NCBI GenBank assembly: GCA_021613535.1
Contig: CP075493.1
Span: 14,198,001 to 14,262,000 of the forward strand
From: Adineta vaga
Taxonomy: Eukaryota; Rotifera
Direction: 5' to 3'
Length of the DNA: 64,000 nt
A model generated the notes under the pieces. The model was not told the DNA's origin. It was given only the letters and a program-made list of their open reading frames with translations, and made no database searches. Below are positions 1 to 12,265 of this stretch, piece after piece; position 1 is the stretch's first letter; every line of letters begins with the position of its first letter. The translations under genes were made by a program, and so were the position numbers.

Positions 1-145
1 AGTCTTCACCACGTGCTACCGATGATTCTTCCGATGTATACGTAGCTTGATGTTGTATTTCTCGATAAACGATATTTCTTTCATCTAAGTACTGAAGTAA
101 TGCTGTATGAACTTGGGTTTTGGTGACTGTAGAATTTATTGCCAT
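1..145 (-). CDS. YbaK/prolyl-tRNA-editing-type deacylase, N-terminal part
   Basis: The frame runs from an ATG at 145-143 off the left edge, giving 48 residues. Seen: a start MAINSTVTKTQ, then a segment reading YLDERNIVYREIQHQ followed by TYTSEESSVARGED. Family knowledge: the YbaK/ProX aminoacyl-tRNA deacylases open with a short helix, a his-containing 'I-x-H' strand and a 'TSEEaAxxRG' motif, and this order is reproduced. These enzymes hydrolyse mischarged aminoacyl-tRNA. The catalytic lysine region lies outside the window, so activity cannot be judged. It is transcribed away from the desaturase gene at 688, leaving about 540 bp of shared upstream DNA. Confidence 0.7.
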   Translation of the reverse strand, partial: MAINSTVTKTQVHTALLQYLDERNIVYREIQHQATYTSEESSVARGED

Positions 146-687
146 GTAAATCTAGAACAATCAAATTCTGGAAACGATATATGAATTGTCTATTAGATTG
201 TGTTTTAAGCAAAGAAATTCAATGAAAACTTTTCGAATCCTGGCTTCAATAAGGAACAAGATCAGAAAGATGTTCGACAATGCAAATGTAGTCCCAATGC
301 AACATTCAGCGTTCAGTTTACTTTTTCCTGAATTCCAACATAAAACCAGTCAAGAACATTTTATGAGTCATCGTTTTGTAGGCTTCCATGTGATGATGAA
401 ATATTTTATGTAACAGCATCTTTTCCATGATGCCAACGTGGTATGAGTCAAGAACGTCTTATACATTATGCTTCACAGTGAAATGCGTAGAAGAAATACT
501 TGATGCTTTCCACTTCTTCGGAAGTTTCTATTCGAATGGAAAGTAGGAAAAGATGATGAAAAACTGACATGAATATATTGGAGTTTTCCAATAATTGAGA
601 CACGATGTCTATAAATTATAGAAGTGAAAACGTAGAACTCTGCAACTTTTTTATATTTGATAATCATTATATAGAATCTATTTTGAT
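146..687. other. Divergent intergenic region
   Basis: Spacer between the deacylase start and the desaturase start. Short open frames here (for example 186-413) have no recognisable content. It probably holds both promoters, but I see no defined motif. Confidence 0.4.
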
Positions 688-1958
688 ATGTCCGCTCGCA
701 ATCTGTCGAAGAAAGATCAAGCAGCATTCAAACGATACAAATTTGACGAAATCTTGATCAATAAAATAGCACAATATACGCTTATAAACAAAACAGATAA
801 CTACCATGGTCCATTGGCTATAATTGAAGATTGGACAATCATCGTGTTATGTGCTATGATTTCGCAATACGTTTTCAATAATATTCATTTAAAATTCGCT
901 TGGACTTTCGTTGATATTCCTGTTATTTGTATTATTGGAGCACGACAACGTGGCTTAGCACGAGGTTTACATGAGGCAACACACGGCTGTTTTGCTAGCA
1001 ACAAATATCTAAATTTTTTCCTTGGAACATTCTGTTCAGGGTATGTTATATTTCAAAGTTTTTATGGTTATCAAACATCTCATGTGAAAAATCATCATCC
1101 ATATCTTGGTACAGATCGAGATCCTGATTATGTACGTAACATATATTTACATGATGCGATTGTGTATGAAAATTTTTTATTTTTCTCTATAGCAAGGATT
1201 GAAAGAAAATAATATATGCGGTATCAATAGATCAACTGCTAATGTGAAACGTTATTTACGAAGTTTATTTCTACCAAGTGCTTCTGTTAATTATTTGTTG
1301 TACTTAATTAAATATCGAATCTGGACAAAGGTTAGTAACCGATGAAAATGAAAACCTATAGCTATAGATATTGTTTTAGGATGATGATCACTACGAAACA
1401 CTCATACGCTGTATATATCTTGGTAGTCTTGTATCAATTTTTTTCCATAGTGGAAATATATTACTGTTGTTATTGTATTGGATTATTCCATATTTCACCA
1501 CTCATATGTGGATTGGATCATTCATTGAACTTATGGAACACTATCCGATGGTAATCTACCGATAGTTTAAAGAGTCAATGCTTAACATTTGTTTTTAGAT
1601 CGAGACTGCTCCTCGTATTGATATATTTATGACACGAAATCGATTGTGTGGATGGTTTTGGAATTTTTTCTTCGGTGTACACAATGAACAGTATCATCTC
1701 GTAAAGTTTTTCTATTTCATTTTCAATCTATATGATTTACATGAGTTTATTCAAGGTACATCATTTGTTTCCCAAAGTGCCTGAATGGGAATATCATAAT
1801 GTTCATCGTATTTTAATGCAAGATTCCACATATGCTAACCTACATGAAAAACTGGTGAGTAGTTGACAATCTGTCAAATATATATCAAATCATGCTTTCG
1901 CTTTTTCTAGGGATGGAAAAATTTAATGAAGGAAATTATTGAAGTAGACGAAAAGTAA
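688..1958 (+). CDS. Membrane fatty-acid desaturase-family protein, six exons
   Basis: Exons 688-1161, 1193-1330, 1380-1550, 1599-1700, 1756-1854 and 1911-1958 join in frame into about 343 residues. Every intron is 31-56 nt and GT-AG. The three histidine boxes of the desaturase/hydroxylase family (PF00487 type) are visible: HEATHG in exon 1, HVKNHH about 40 residues later, and YHLVHHLFP near the C-terminus. The last box is assembled across the exon 4/5 junction, so no single open frame contains it. Hydrophobic segments precede box 1 and lie between boxes 2 and 3. These di-iron enzymes insert double bonds or hydroxyls into membrane acyl chains; the substrate is not inferable. The start is the first ATG of the exon 1 frame. 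Confidence 0.8.
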
Positions 1959-3590
1959 CCTTTTATGTTTTCTAATACTGTCGAATACTTTATAATAAAA
2001 TGCTCTAATTCTTATTCTATACATGTTTGTAATTTATCTGCTCTTTGTTGAGGTGTAAAGTAATATAAGAGTCTGGATGGCAAAAAAAAGTGTGTAATAA
2101 AATAATAACAGATTTATCTGTTTGAAATAATTATTCAAATAAAAATTATTCAAAAACACATAATTCAATCCGCTTGTGTGATCGGTATCCAAATATATCG
2201 CATACCAAAATGAACATAGTTATACTTTTTAGTTTTTAATATTGATTCAGTGTTCGATTTGCAAATCTATTCTAATACATCGATAATCAAGATTAACAAA
2301 CTTATTTCGAAATAAAAAAGACACTTTTGTCGTGCCTGAATAATAAACTGACGTCATCATTCAATCAAAGCGCTGCCTAAATTTGAAAAAAATTCATAAC
2401 CTCCATCTGGTGTATAATACGTCACTCCATTAAGAACGATCAGTACTTTTTTAAACCAGAAGATATGGCATAGCCTGGGTAAGAGTACGGATTGAGAAGA
2501 AACACTCGTACTAGTCGTATTTTATTTCTTTCGATCGTTTTTTTCCCAGTCACTAACCGATACGTTGTCTTCTTCCAGCGTTGATTTACACTTCGCATAC
2601 CTCACTATCCAAACGAGATAGTAAAAAAGAAAAAATGAGTGATATATTTTTCATCAATATTATTTCAAAAAGAATGGATAATCTTTCTCACGAACGGAAA
2701 AAACTCCTTTTATACAGATTAACAATCGGCTGAAAATAAGACACCGAATAAGTCAACGACCTCTACTCAAATGTCAAAGGAATTAGACGATTGTAATGCA
2801 GAAGAAACACTAGCTTCTCAATTCTGATACAACCATCCGTAATATTCTCGAAATTTGTTTAGTGTGAAGTCATATAGACCATGTAACGACATTTTTTCAA
2901 CAGAAATTTGTGTTAAACTAGAGGAGGATAACGAGTTGAAATTATAAGTGGATTATGCAAGAAAAATAATCAGTCAAGAATAGCACTTAATATATTAATA
3001 ATTCCATCCTTCAGTATATCTGTACACCCTTTTACATTATAGTGAATGTTCAATTCATTCGAGAAATTCTATTCTACAGATGCTTCTTACAATGCATACC
3101 GACTTGGATATAGATGCATAGCTTTGGATTGATTTGGACAATTTGGTAGGCATTATGATCACTTACTGTATATTTAATTCAGCAACTATTACGCAATTGT
3201 ATGATTCATAGAGACACAGTCATATTTTAAAAAACACTTCGTATAGTTGGAAAAAAACAACCGTTGCAATAGAACAATTGCGACAAATGGCGTTGCTTCA
3301 TTTCTTCTTATTTGCATATTCTCTTAAGTGATCGGAGGAGAACGAAAAAGAGTTGTGCTTGCCTAAACAAAGAAAGTGAGTTATTATTGAGTGAATTGGA
3401 GACTAGTTACTTTCTTCGATGTGACGGTGACAATGAGATTTTAAATCGTTTATAGATCTCATATCTTACATCATTTCGTTAAAGTTTCGCATGTGTGAAA
3501 ACGGAAAGGTTTTTTATACGAAGGACAAATAACTCACAATAACTAAAACAGGTTAGTTCAATTTCGATTTCTGTAATAGAAATAAACAAT
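1959..3590. other. Non-coding spacer
   Basis: About 1.6 kb with stops in all frames and no recognisable domain, RNA gene or repeat. The part just before 3591 is probably the 5' UTR or promoter of the ankyrin-ART gene. Confidence 0.35.
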
Positions 3591-5572
3591 ATGAGTGCAT
3601 ACAAAGAAGAAAAATTACAGTCGTCAATAGCAGAAACTAGTGACTTTTATAATGCATGTGCAGCCAATGATATTCCTCGGATTAAATGGTATCTAGCTCG
3701 TATGACCGCAAATGAAATAAATAATATCGAACCCAATAACAATACAGCATTACATGCGGCGTGTTATCATAACAATGCAGGTGCTGTCTATCTCTTGCTA
3801 AGATTTGGTGCATTAGGTTCGATTCAAAATAGCCACGGTCTCACTCCATTCGAAGAAACGACCTCTCCCTGCATCAAGCAACTTTTCTTGAGCACCGGCA
3901 ATGCAGCATGGATCGATTGGACATTTGTAAACCCACCGACGCGTGAAGCAAAACTGATGTTTGATTGCTATTTAGAAGCTATATTTCGGAGCATGGGTTT
4001 ACCATTTATACTTGACTATTTACATATTCATTATGCTCGTCGACATGTTTTCGAAGCATCATCGGAACTTGCGGAGGATATAGAACCGTAAGTTATGTAT
4101 AGATTCGATTAACTCTATTATGTGGATAAACATTATATCTCTCTCACTTAAACATATATGCAAACAGACTACACATACACTCTATCAGTATATAAAAACA
4201 AATCAACACCAGACAGCTTCGTTAGTAGTCTCAAGAACATTTCTTTGAAGTTTTTGATTAGAATCATAGAGAATATCCGGTCTTCTGTCTAAAATACGAC
4301 ATTGCGAAGTCTAAGGATTTTTCTTTTTTAATAAGACATGTTATGATACAACTGAGAATTTGTATCTTAGTTACTTTCATTCATTAACACTATTCTGATT
4401 AGGCATTTTACTGATGCACGAACATCTGTGAGTGTGATTCCAATAATCACGGCGTATACAAAAACGAGTAGATTTACTGAAATTCTGAACAAACACTGCA
4501 TTGAGATTCTCCTGACTTGCTGCAAGCGAATGGTAGGCTTGATAATACTTTGGTGACCTGTATTTGCTATTTGGTTGCTTCATTTAATTTTGATCCAGCG
4601 CTTCGTCCGAGATATGCTTATGTTGGTCGTGTTTACCGGGGTTTACGAATGAGCTCAGATTATATACAAACGTACAAAAAAGATGAGCTCGTCGTCAATC
4701 GACCTTTTGTTTCAACATCAAAAGAAATCGAAGTTGCCGATATGTTTTCAGGTGTTGGACAACATAATCACTTTCGAAAAAGCAAATTCAACAAACAATT
4801 TCTGCAGGTTTCTGTTCGATGCACTTACGATATAAAGCAGCCAGAAACGCATGCAATCAATATCACCAATATATCAGCATTGGGCCGCAATGAAGAAGAA
4901 GTACTTCTTATGCCGTTAAGCACATTTCGAATCATCGATATTAACTTTGATCGGAATCAAAATCTGTACAATATCGCTCTTGAAGATTGTAATTTACCAT
5001 CGGAAAATGATCCTTCAGCTCCTATCATTCATTGTGATTTTGCTGAAACTCCTAATCCACAGGTAAGAACCCTATAATGAGTATGAATAAACGAACTCAT
5101 TCGAGTTTTGCTCTGTCATATCCTGTTTGATATTACATTTCAATATAAATATTGAGGATTGATTTTTATGTAGATACCTAACCACAACTTTACGATCAAC
5201 ATTGATGATTCATCTTTAAACAAGTTTACTAATTTAAAAATACACGTTGCCAAAGCAATCATTAATACGTCTACTAAACGTTTTCTTATTTGGGCCATAA
5301 CAATTATTTTTATAGTCATCACAGTTCTACTTGTTGTTATCCTTCCAGTTTTTCTACGAACGCCTTGTACTAGCAATCTAACGCCTCCTGTTTTCGGCAC
5401 TACGCTTCAGTCAACACCACCAAATACTACCACTATGAACTTGTTCACTCAACCAACTACCACATCTTCATCATCTCAATCAACTATCACATCAACTCAG
5501 AACTTCAGCACTTTCTCCTGCCATACAGGCCAAAAGTGTGAATACGGGTACAGAAAAGATAAACACATCTAA
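3591..5572 (+). pseudogene. Ankyrin-ADP-ribosyltransferase with C-terminal membrane anchor, frame break
   Basis: Exon 1 (3591-4087) encodes ankyrin-like repeats with the typical 'NTALHAACYHNN' helix. Exon 2 (4403-5062) encodes a metazoan-type mono-ADP-ribosyltransferase fold. Its R-S-ExE core is visible as VYRGL, FVSTSKE and the acidic EEE before VLLMP. Exon 3 (5174-5572) gives one hydrophobic segment of about 25 residues and a Ser/Thr/Pro-rich tail. ARTs of this class transfer ADP-ribose from NAD+ to proteins. Within exon 2 the frame that follows the splice (LNKHC region, to about 4500) and the frame carrying the catalytic core (from about 4505) differ by one base. No intron at that point resolves it, so this is either a frameshift mutation or a sequence error. 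I do not reconstruct the product. Bdelloids are known to have many ART genes. Confidence 0.65.
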
Positions 5573-5958
5573 ATCTTCTCTCATGTCTTGATTCAGTGTT
5601 AATCGAATCACTTACTACTTTAAATATATATATATATATCAACTACGCCTATCGCCTGTGCATAATACTATGTGTTTGATTGATTCGATCTAGGAAATCA
5701 TCGTTTCGGATGAATATAATATTGCGCAATGAAAATAATGTATTGTTCGACTTTAATTTAATTTTATGAAAGTCAAGACGACTTATATCGTAATGTTTGA
5801 AAAATGGAGATTTTTTTAATCTTTTTACCCTTACACTTTATTATGAAAGATAAGAGATTAAGCGATTATACTACTTTTGAAAAATCCTTAAATAAATATT
5901 ACGATCATTCAATCTAATGAAATTTCAATATTACATTAAAAGAAAATCGTAGCAAAAG
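5573..5958. other. Intergenic spacer
   Basis: AT-rich, with a short TA run near 5625. Nothing else recognised. It contains the 3' end of the ART gene and the upstream region of the monooxygenase. Confidence 0.4.
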
Positions 5959-8511
5959 ATGTCTTCAATAGATTGTCGAATTCTTGTCTATTTCTACGTT
6001 TTGGTGTTTACAAGCAGAACACTTACTGGACTATCCAGTCCGCTTCGACCATACAGTGTATACAAGCATACAGTAGAACTTCACAAGAACATCGCTCAGC
6101 TTTGGTGGACAGTGAATGATGTTGAGCAAGATATTACCTTTGAATTACATGTAAAGACAACTGGATGGATAGCATTAGGTATCAGCCCAGGTAAGAGATG
6201 AACTACGCAGATTGTATATTACTTCGATTCGATCGTGTTCTAAAACTATTTACAGCGGGAGGGATGAAAGGTGCTGATATAGCGATTGGTTGGGTCGACT
6301 TTTCTGGAAAATCATTTATTCAAGTATGGTCAATAACTTCTATGTTTTTTAAACTTTACTATGAGTTATTCTTTTTCCAGGATAGATTTGCATTCGATAA
6401 AACCAAGCCTGTCATCGATAATACAACGCAAGATTGGTTTATTCTTCGTGGTCAAGAACAGAATGGATGGACAGCCGTTCAGTTTAAACGTGCTTTTGAT
6501 TCGTGTGATCCAATGGATGTTCCAATAAGAGTACGATTCGTAGCATCTTTCTAGATATCGTAATAATGCCCTTGTACTTGATCGTATAGTCAGGCACAAA
6601 TATTTTGATATATGCATACGGTCTTGTTGATCCCGATACAATTCATTCAGAAATTGATATTATGTATCATGGGGAACAACGTGGTACACGTATATTACCA
6701 CTTCGATCTTATTCTAATCAAGCAACAGATGATATTCTGACTGGATTAGATTTCTTCGACTTTCGCTTCGAGAATGTAAATAAATAAGCTTCTTCTTCGC
6801 TCTTTCTATTCTACTTATTTACCTTGTCTACCTTTAGCTCATGGTTCCATCGACGGACACCACCTATTATTGCAAAGTATTCAAAAGTCCGACTAAATAT
6901 CATGAGAAAAGACACGCGATAGCGGTATGTTATACATAGTTTCGTTTTAAAGTTTAAACCATTTTTTTCAGCATGAAATATTGATCGATTCGAGAAATAA
7001 AAATCTTTTACATCACTTAGATCTGTTCGAATGTAATTCGATGGATATTCTTGATGATACTAAACTACCTGATGGCATTTGTGATAATATTCTCACTGAA
7101 ATGAGAATGTGTTCTTCAAATTTAGCTACAGCATGGGCCATTGGTGCGGATGTGGTGAGAAAGAAAAAGGATTGAAAACATCGATCAATAGCATTCATTT
7201 TCATTCGAAGTAGACTACTTTGTACCCACAAGAGGCTGGCTATGCCGTGACTAGCGATACTGACTCTAAATATTTCATGATTAAGATACACTACGACAAT
7301 CCACAACTGTCCTCAAGTAACTAATATGATGATTTCGACATTTGTTGTATATGTTCTTTTTTCAATAGACTTACGTGATAGTTCAGGTATTCGATTCTAT
7401 CTTGGAAAAAATCTTCGACCAAATGATCTTGGGTATCTATTATTTGGAACTTTGTCTAATCCAGCAAGTCTTGCTCTTCCACCCAATATGAATCAATTTA
7501 TTGTCGATTCCTATTGTCCCTCCGAAGCTACACGTGTATTATTATATAAAATTAAAATCATTCCTTTATTTTTTGTTTAAAATTAGAATTTTCCTGCTTC
7601 TGGTGTCAACATCGTATCTGCTTTACCACATACTCATTTACAAGGTACATCACTATTTCGTATCGATAGGAGAACATATAATATATCGTTTTACTATTTA
7701 TTCAGGTTACAGCGTATGGACGAAATTAATTCGAAATAATACGGCTATTCAGTATCTATTCAATGCAGAAGCTTTTGATTTCAATCATCAATTCGCAAAT
7801 CAACTGCCAAAACCAATTAAAGTTTATCCCGTAAGTAATGAAATTGTCATCATTCAACACCTAAGACTGATGTTTAGGGTGATTCGTTTGCGACTCGCTG
7901 TGTATACAATACAAAAAATAAGAGAGATATTACATTGGTAATATGCTTAGAGGAAATGTGATGAATTTTGAGTCATCTTTTTGTTCTAACAGGGTGGTCA
8001 GAGAACTATCGACGAAATGTGTTCTCATACATTTTCATACTATCCATTGGTGGACAGTTTATCTGCGTGCATGACACGAATTGATATGGCAGCATGGCAA
8101 ATTAAAATGAATATGTCGACGTTAGTGTAAAACTATAGCATAGTATATTATCTTTTCACATATCTGTTTTCTTTGAATAGAACTATAGATAACATTCAAT
8201 TGGAACATTGGCTTTTGAACCTCACATGGACATCTCAATCAGCTGACGAATGGCAAGAATTCTATAATAAAGCTCAACGTATTGTTTCGATCTTTAAAGG
8301 AGCTCAAGTAGAATCTAAATTTCTACCAGCTCTTCCAAAATATGAAGATTTAAAAGTCAAACCATGCTATAGAAAGCCGATTACAACGACTACAAATACA
8401 TTGGGAAATACCTGTGATTCTTTGTTTTCTATTGATAACAAACTATTCTTCTTATTATGCATCTTTCTCTTGTTAATCCAGTCACCAACTTCAAAGTTTT
8501 CTATAAGCTGA
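5959..8511 (+). CDS. DOMON / copper type II ascorbate-dependent monooxygenase (MOXD1/DBH-like)
   Basis: Thirteen exons join in frame: 5959-6190, 6256-6323, 6381-6530, 6590-6775, 6838-6924, 6972-7154, 7214-7316, 7369-7535, 7587-7644, 7706-7830, 7878-7937, 7993-8120, 8181-8511. The product is about 625 residues, close to the roughly 610 usual for MOXD1. Order: signal peptide, DOMON domain (WWTVND to GTNILIYAYG), then the two copper domains. Copper ligands are visible: the HHLD pair and HYDNP for CuA, the HTH of LPHTHLQG and the Met of DEMC for CuB. A hydrophobic C-terminus (LFFLLCIFLLLIQ) suggests a membrane or GPI anchor. DBH and tyramine beta-hydroxylase hydroxylate phenylethylamines; MOXD1 substrates are unsettled, so I leave the substrate open. 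All ligands are intact, so it should be active. Confidence 0.9.
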
Positions 8512-8950
8512 TAGTCTACTTATTTTTTCCAGATATACCAGTGTTTATAAAACTAATAAAAGAATGTTCATGTAGATTTATGTAAATTAGCGGAAGAAAT
8601 GTGATAGAATGACAGTAGACTAATTCTGAAAAACGAAAAAATGTTCTAGATGAAACATGTTTATTAAAAATAGAAATAATATATCATTAAAAAAAGAAGA
8701 AAAAACTTGAATATCAGGATTTTCCCATTAATGCAAGAAAAGATAAAAAGTGTTAAGTTCAATGAATATTTTATCTATGATAATTTAATTCTTTGAATAT
8801 TTTGCGTATAATAAAACAACTGATGCATCTTTCTTGCTTCTGGCTTAGATTGAAATCAGAGTGGCATTTCATCGAAACATAGAAGATTTCTTCTTTAACA
8901 TCCTTGAAAGGAACTCTGTTTATTATACTTTCTGATTGCATTCCATCAAC
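8512..8950. other. Intergenic spacer
   Basis: AT-rich. Its right half (from about 8760, including ttaattctttgaatattttg) resembles the sequence before the duplicate receptor at 10860-10890, so the promoter-proximal DNA was copied together with the gene. Confidence 0.4.
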
Positions 8951-9874
8951 ATGGTATTATTAACAGAAGTAACACGTTATGTGAATATCTACGGTTTTTT
9001 CATCGTGTTAATTTTTGGAACAGTTGGAAATCTTCTTAATCTTATTACATTTCCGAAAGACTTTCGAACAATCGCTTGTATATTTTATTTGACTTGTACT
9101 TGTTTAGTTGATTTACTTTTTATTAATTTTGGTATTATACTTCGATTGACAACGGAATACCTCGGACCTAATCTGACTCTAACGAATCGTAGTATTTGCA
9201 AAACACGTGCTTATTTTCTCGTATGTTTACCAATAATGGCTTCAACGAGTCTTTTATTAGCAACATTTGATCGATGTGTCTCGACATCGCCAAGTGCTTG
9301 GTGGCGTCGATTGAGTTCAATGCGGTTTGCTAAGCTTTCTTTTATCGTAACTATGCTCTTTGTTTTGATTACAAGTATCTTTCATATAATTATATTCGAT
9401 CTTCGTAATGGTACATGTGCACCATTACCTGGTCTTCAATCGATCATGGTCGCCGTTTATGCTAATGTTTTCGCTTTTGTCATTCCTGATATCGGTACAC
9501 TGCTTTTTGGTATCACCACATGGATTCACATAAACCAATCGAAAAAGCGAATCACTCCGATTTCTGGCGGTAATCAACGAATAGATCGCCAATTAGTTAT
9601 TCTAATATTCGTGCAGGCTTCTGTGTCTGCTGTGCTAGACTTACAACGTTGCATCACTTATTCATACAATGTGCTTACTAGTTCAGTTCAGAAGAGTGTC
9701 GAACGACAACAAATCGAGTATGTTATTATACAATTGAGTACTTTAATTTATTACACGAATTTTGGTATGACTTTCTACATCAATTATGGTTCGAGCAGTT
9801 TGTTTCGGAAAACATTTCGAAAATCTATCGGATCACTAGTGAATCGATGTTCTAATCTTAATTATGGTGGTTGA
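8951..9874 (+). CDS. Rhodopsin-like GPCR, single exon
   Basis: The first ATG of the frame is at 8951; an upstream in-frame TTG is not a credible start. It encodes 307 residues with seven hydrophobic segments. GN of TM1 is visible (GTVGNLLNL), a Cys at the start of TM3 (SICKTRAY), a DRY-position motif (ATFDRCVST), and charged intracellular loops (ITPISGGNQRIDRQL). The C-terminal motif SSSLFRKTFRK is typical of the receptor group found in bdelloid genomes, which loosely resembles FMRFamide/peptide receptors. The ligand is unknown. A decayed duplicate lies 1 kb downstream on the same strand. Confidence 0.8.
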   Translation: MVLLTEVTRYVNIYGFFIVLIFGTVGNLLNLITFPKDFRTIACIFYLTCTCLVDLLFINFGIILRLTTEYLGPNLTLTNRSICKTRAYFLVCLPIMASTSLLLATFDRCVSTSPSAWWRRLSSMRFAKLSFIVTMLFVLITSIFHIIIFDLRNGTCAPLPGLQSIMVAVYANVFAFVIPDIGTLLFGITTWIHINQSKKRITPISGGNQRIDRQLVILIFVQASVSAVLDLQRCITYSYNVLTSSVQKSVERQQIEYVIIQLSTLIYYTNFGMTFYINYGSSSLFRKTFRKSIGSLVNRCSNLNYGG

Positions 9875-10890
9875 ATAGTCACAGTGTGACGTTCAGATGG
9901 ATTTTCATTACTTTTTATTCATTGTCTGAATCTAGGTATAGAAGGCACTTTTCTATGATTAGTATTTTTACGATGAAACAACAAAAACCCAGCCACTTTA
10001 ATATTTTACATTTTTGTGTTTATAGTAGTGTTATATTTAGATTATTTGCCTCATTTCAGAATTTGGATGATGTGTATACTATATATATGAGGGCACCACT
10101 AAACAGAATGATCGTCAGTAATTATTGTGAATATCGTCGCTCACATAAAACAGAAACCAATTAATTGTTCGAGCAAAATCCAGGTTTTTGTATATTTTTG
10201 TGTAACACTTAAGTTCGTTCAGTAACAACAAAATATTTAAATTAAAAACATTTTTCTTTAATATAACAATATATAATTAGTAATTATCCATGTTAATCGT
10301 TGATAAGATTATTTCTTTTGTGTTCACAACGGCGCAAAACGCTTGTGATAAATATGACTTTTAATGAAAAGAAGACTCAGAAAGGTGCCTGACATTTGAT
10401 TTTAGTGGAATATTTTCCAACAAGTTCATTATGTTGAAGTGTTCGGCAATAAAATTAACTATTTAATGAAGTTCCACAAGCTAAAACATAAGTTTATTCA
10501 ATTACATTTATAAGAAAATTAAGAACATTGTGAGTCGAGACTACTATTTTTTTATCCTTGTTTCATGAATATCACTCTTCATCACGATGGTAGAGGACTG
10601 AAATCTTAACCATTGCCTCTCCACTATGATCCAAAAATGCTCTAGAAATGCCCAGCAACTTGCATGTACCCTGCCGAGATGAGTTTTGAAGTAGGAGGGA
10701 GATCAAATTGTTGATTCATCTACTTCTGAATAATTATGAAAGAAGAAAATATTTTAGATGAAAATCCTCGTTAAAAAAGCGGAAAAACTTGAAATATCAG
10801 GAAACATAAAAGCTTCAAGCTTAAATGAGTGTTTTTATCTATTAACATTTTACATTTTCATCATTTAATTCTTTGAATATTTTGCGCATT
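9875..10890. other. Spacer between receptor duplicate pair
   Basis: No convincing coding sequence; the frame at 9871-10164 has no recognisable content. The last 150 bp resembles the 5' flank of the intact receptor. Confidence 0.4.
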
Positions 10891-11450
10891 ATGACACTAA
10901 TAGAAGTAACAGCTTATGTGAATATCTATGGTTTCTTCACTGTTATAATTCTTGGGACAGTTGAAAGTACTCTTAATCGAATTACATTTCTATCCAACGA
11001 CTTTCGCACAAAAGCTTGTATTTTTTATTTAGTTTGTGCTTCTCTACTTGATTTGATTCGCATTGATTTTGGTATTATAATTCGATTGATAACGGAATAT
11101 TTCGGATCGAATCTGACTGTGACTAGTCGTGTTGTTTCCAAAATACGTGCTTACGTTCTCGTATGTTTCAATTGGGCTCAATGTGGTTTGCTAAGTGTTT
11201 TTTCATCGTTATTACCATGCTTTTGTATTTGATCATATTCGATCCTCGTAATGAAACATATGCACCGTTACCTGGCCTTCAAGCGCCAATGCTTAGTATC
11301 TCTATTCATTTTTTCGATTTTACCATTATCACATGGATTCACATAAAAGAATAAAAAAATCGTATAGCTTCGATTTCTGGCGCCAGTCAGCAATCACCTG
11401 AGACTCAATGAATGAATCGACGGACAACTACTCATTCTAATATTCGTACA
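10891..11450 (+). pseudogene. Decayed duplicate of the 8951 GPCR
   Basis: The start (MTLIEVTAYVNIYGFFTV) aligns directly with the intact copy (VTRYVNIYGFFIV). Around 11165 the TM3-TM4 part is deleted: RAYVLVCF is followed at once by sequence matching the post-DRY region. The frame then shifts, so similarity continues in the frame 11163-11354 (RNETYAPLPGLQ, ITWIHIKE against RNGTCAPLPGLQ, TTWIHINQ). Traces of the third loop and TM6 run to about 11450 with stops. At least one internal deletion and one frameshift make it non-functional. Confidence 0.8.
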
Positions 11451-12265
11451 ACGTGGTTAACTACAAACTAAATGTAGATGAACATATTTCTTGCTTGATC
11501 AGAATATGTCTTTAGAAGAATATACATTTTCCTTTGTTGCTCATTCGCACTATTCTTCTTTCTGTTATTTCATCGATGCAGATACAATTCAAAGGAACAT
11601 TAGTTTCTATTAGGAGAGAATCGCTTTAAATGGAATATAATTGTTTTTCAGCTAAATAAAAATTGAATTTTACCTAGATTTGATGTATATAATGCCAATA
11701 ATACGAGAGTTATCTCATCACAGTTCGATACAGAGTGACAAAATATTGTGAATCAATTAAACAAAAATGAATAATTTCGAAATATAAATATCAAGTTTTG
11801 AAAATAACAAAAATCAATTGATGATTAAGTAACGATATTTATGCTGAATTGGTTTATATTGACAATTCTTTTTCAGGCAACCATTATCGCAATAGTTTCA
11901 ATCGAAAGCATACGACGACCGAAAAGGATCCATCGTATAAATCTATCTCCAAGATTGATTCTTGTGAGATAAATTGAGAAAGAATATTAGATGATCTTTA
12001 GAAATGCAGATGTTACAATTAATGAGAAAATAATATCTAAAATATGATAAATGATGGTTTTTATGGGAGATTGAATTTGACTGCGAATATTTTTATTCTA
12101 TTTTCTTTCGAATGAAGAAAAAATTTACAAAACAAGATTTTCACTCAAATTTTATTTCGTTTTTCTTCAAAATAAATCGACTTTTCTGAATAACTATTTA
12201 TCAGATACTCATGAAAGATGAATGAGAATCAACTAGTAATTCAATCTCTTTGTCTAAGATAAATC
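11451..12265. other. Intergenic spacer
   Basis: AT-rich, no recognisable coding, RNA or repeat signal. Confidence 0.35.

Noticed and set aside
4377-4583. Minus frame within the ART exon
   Set aside because: Antisense to a region with recognisable ART sequence.
5615-5640. TA microsatellite
   Set aside because: Too short to be of note in AT-rich DNA.
8936-8951. Upstream TTG start for the 8951 receptor
   Set aside because: Non-ATG start in an animal gene; the next ATG is at the expected N-terminus. The same applies to GTG before 13279 and TTG before 10891 and 50954.
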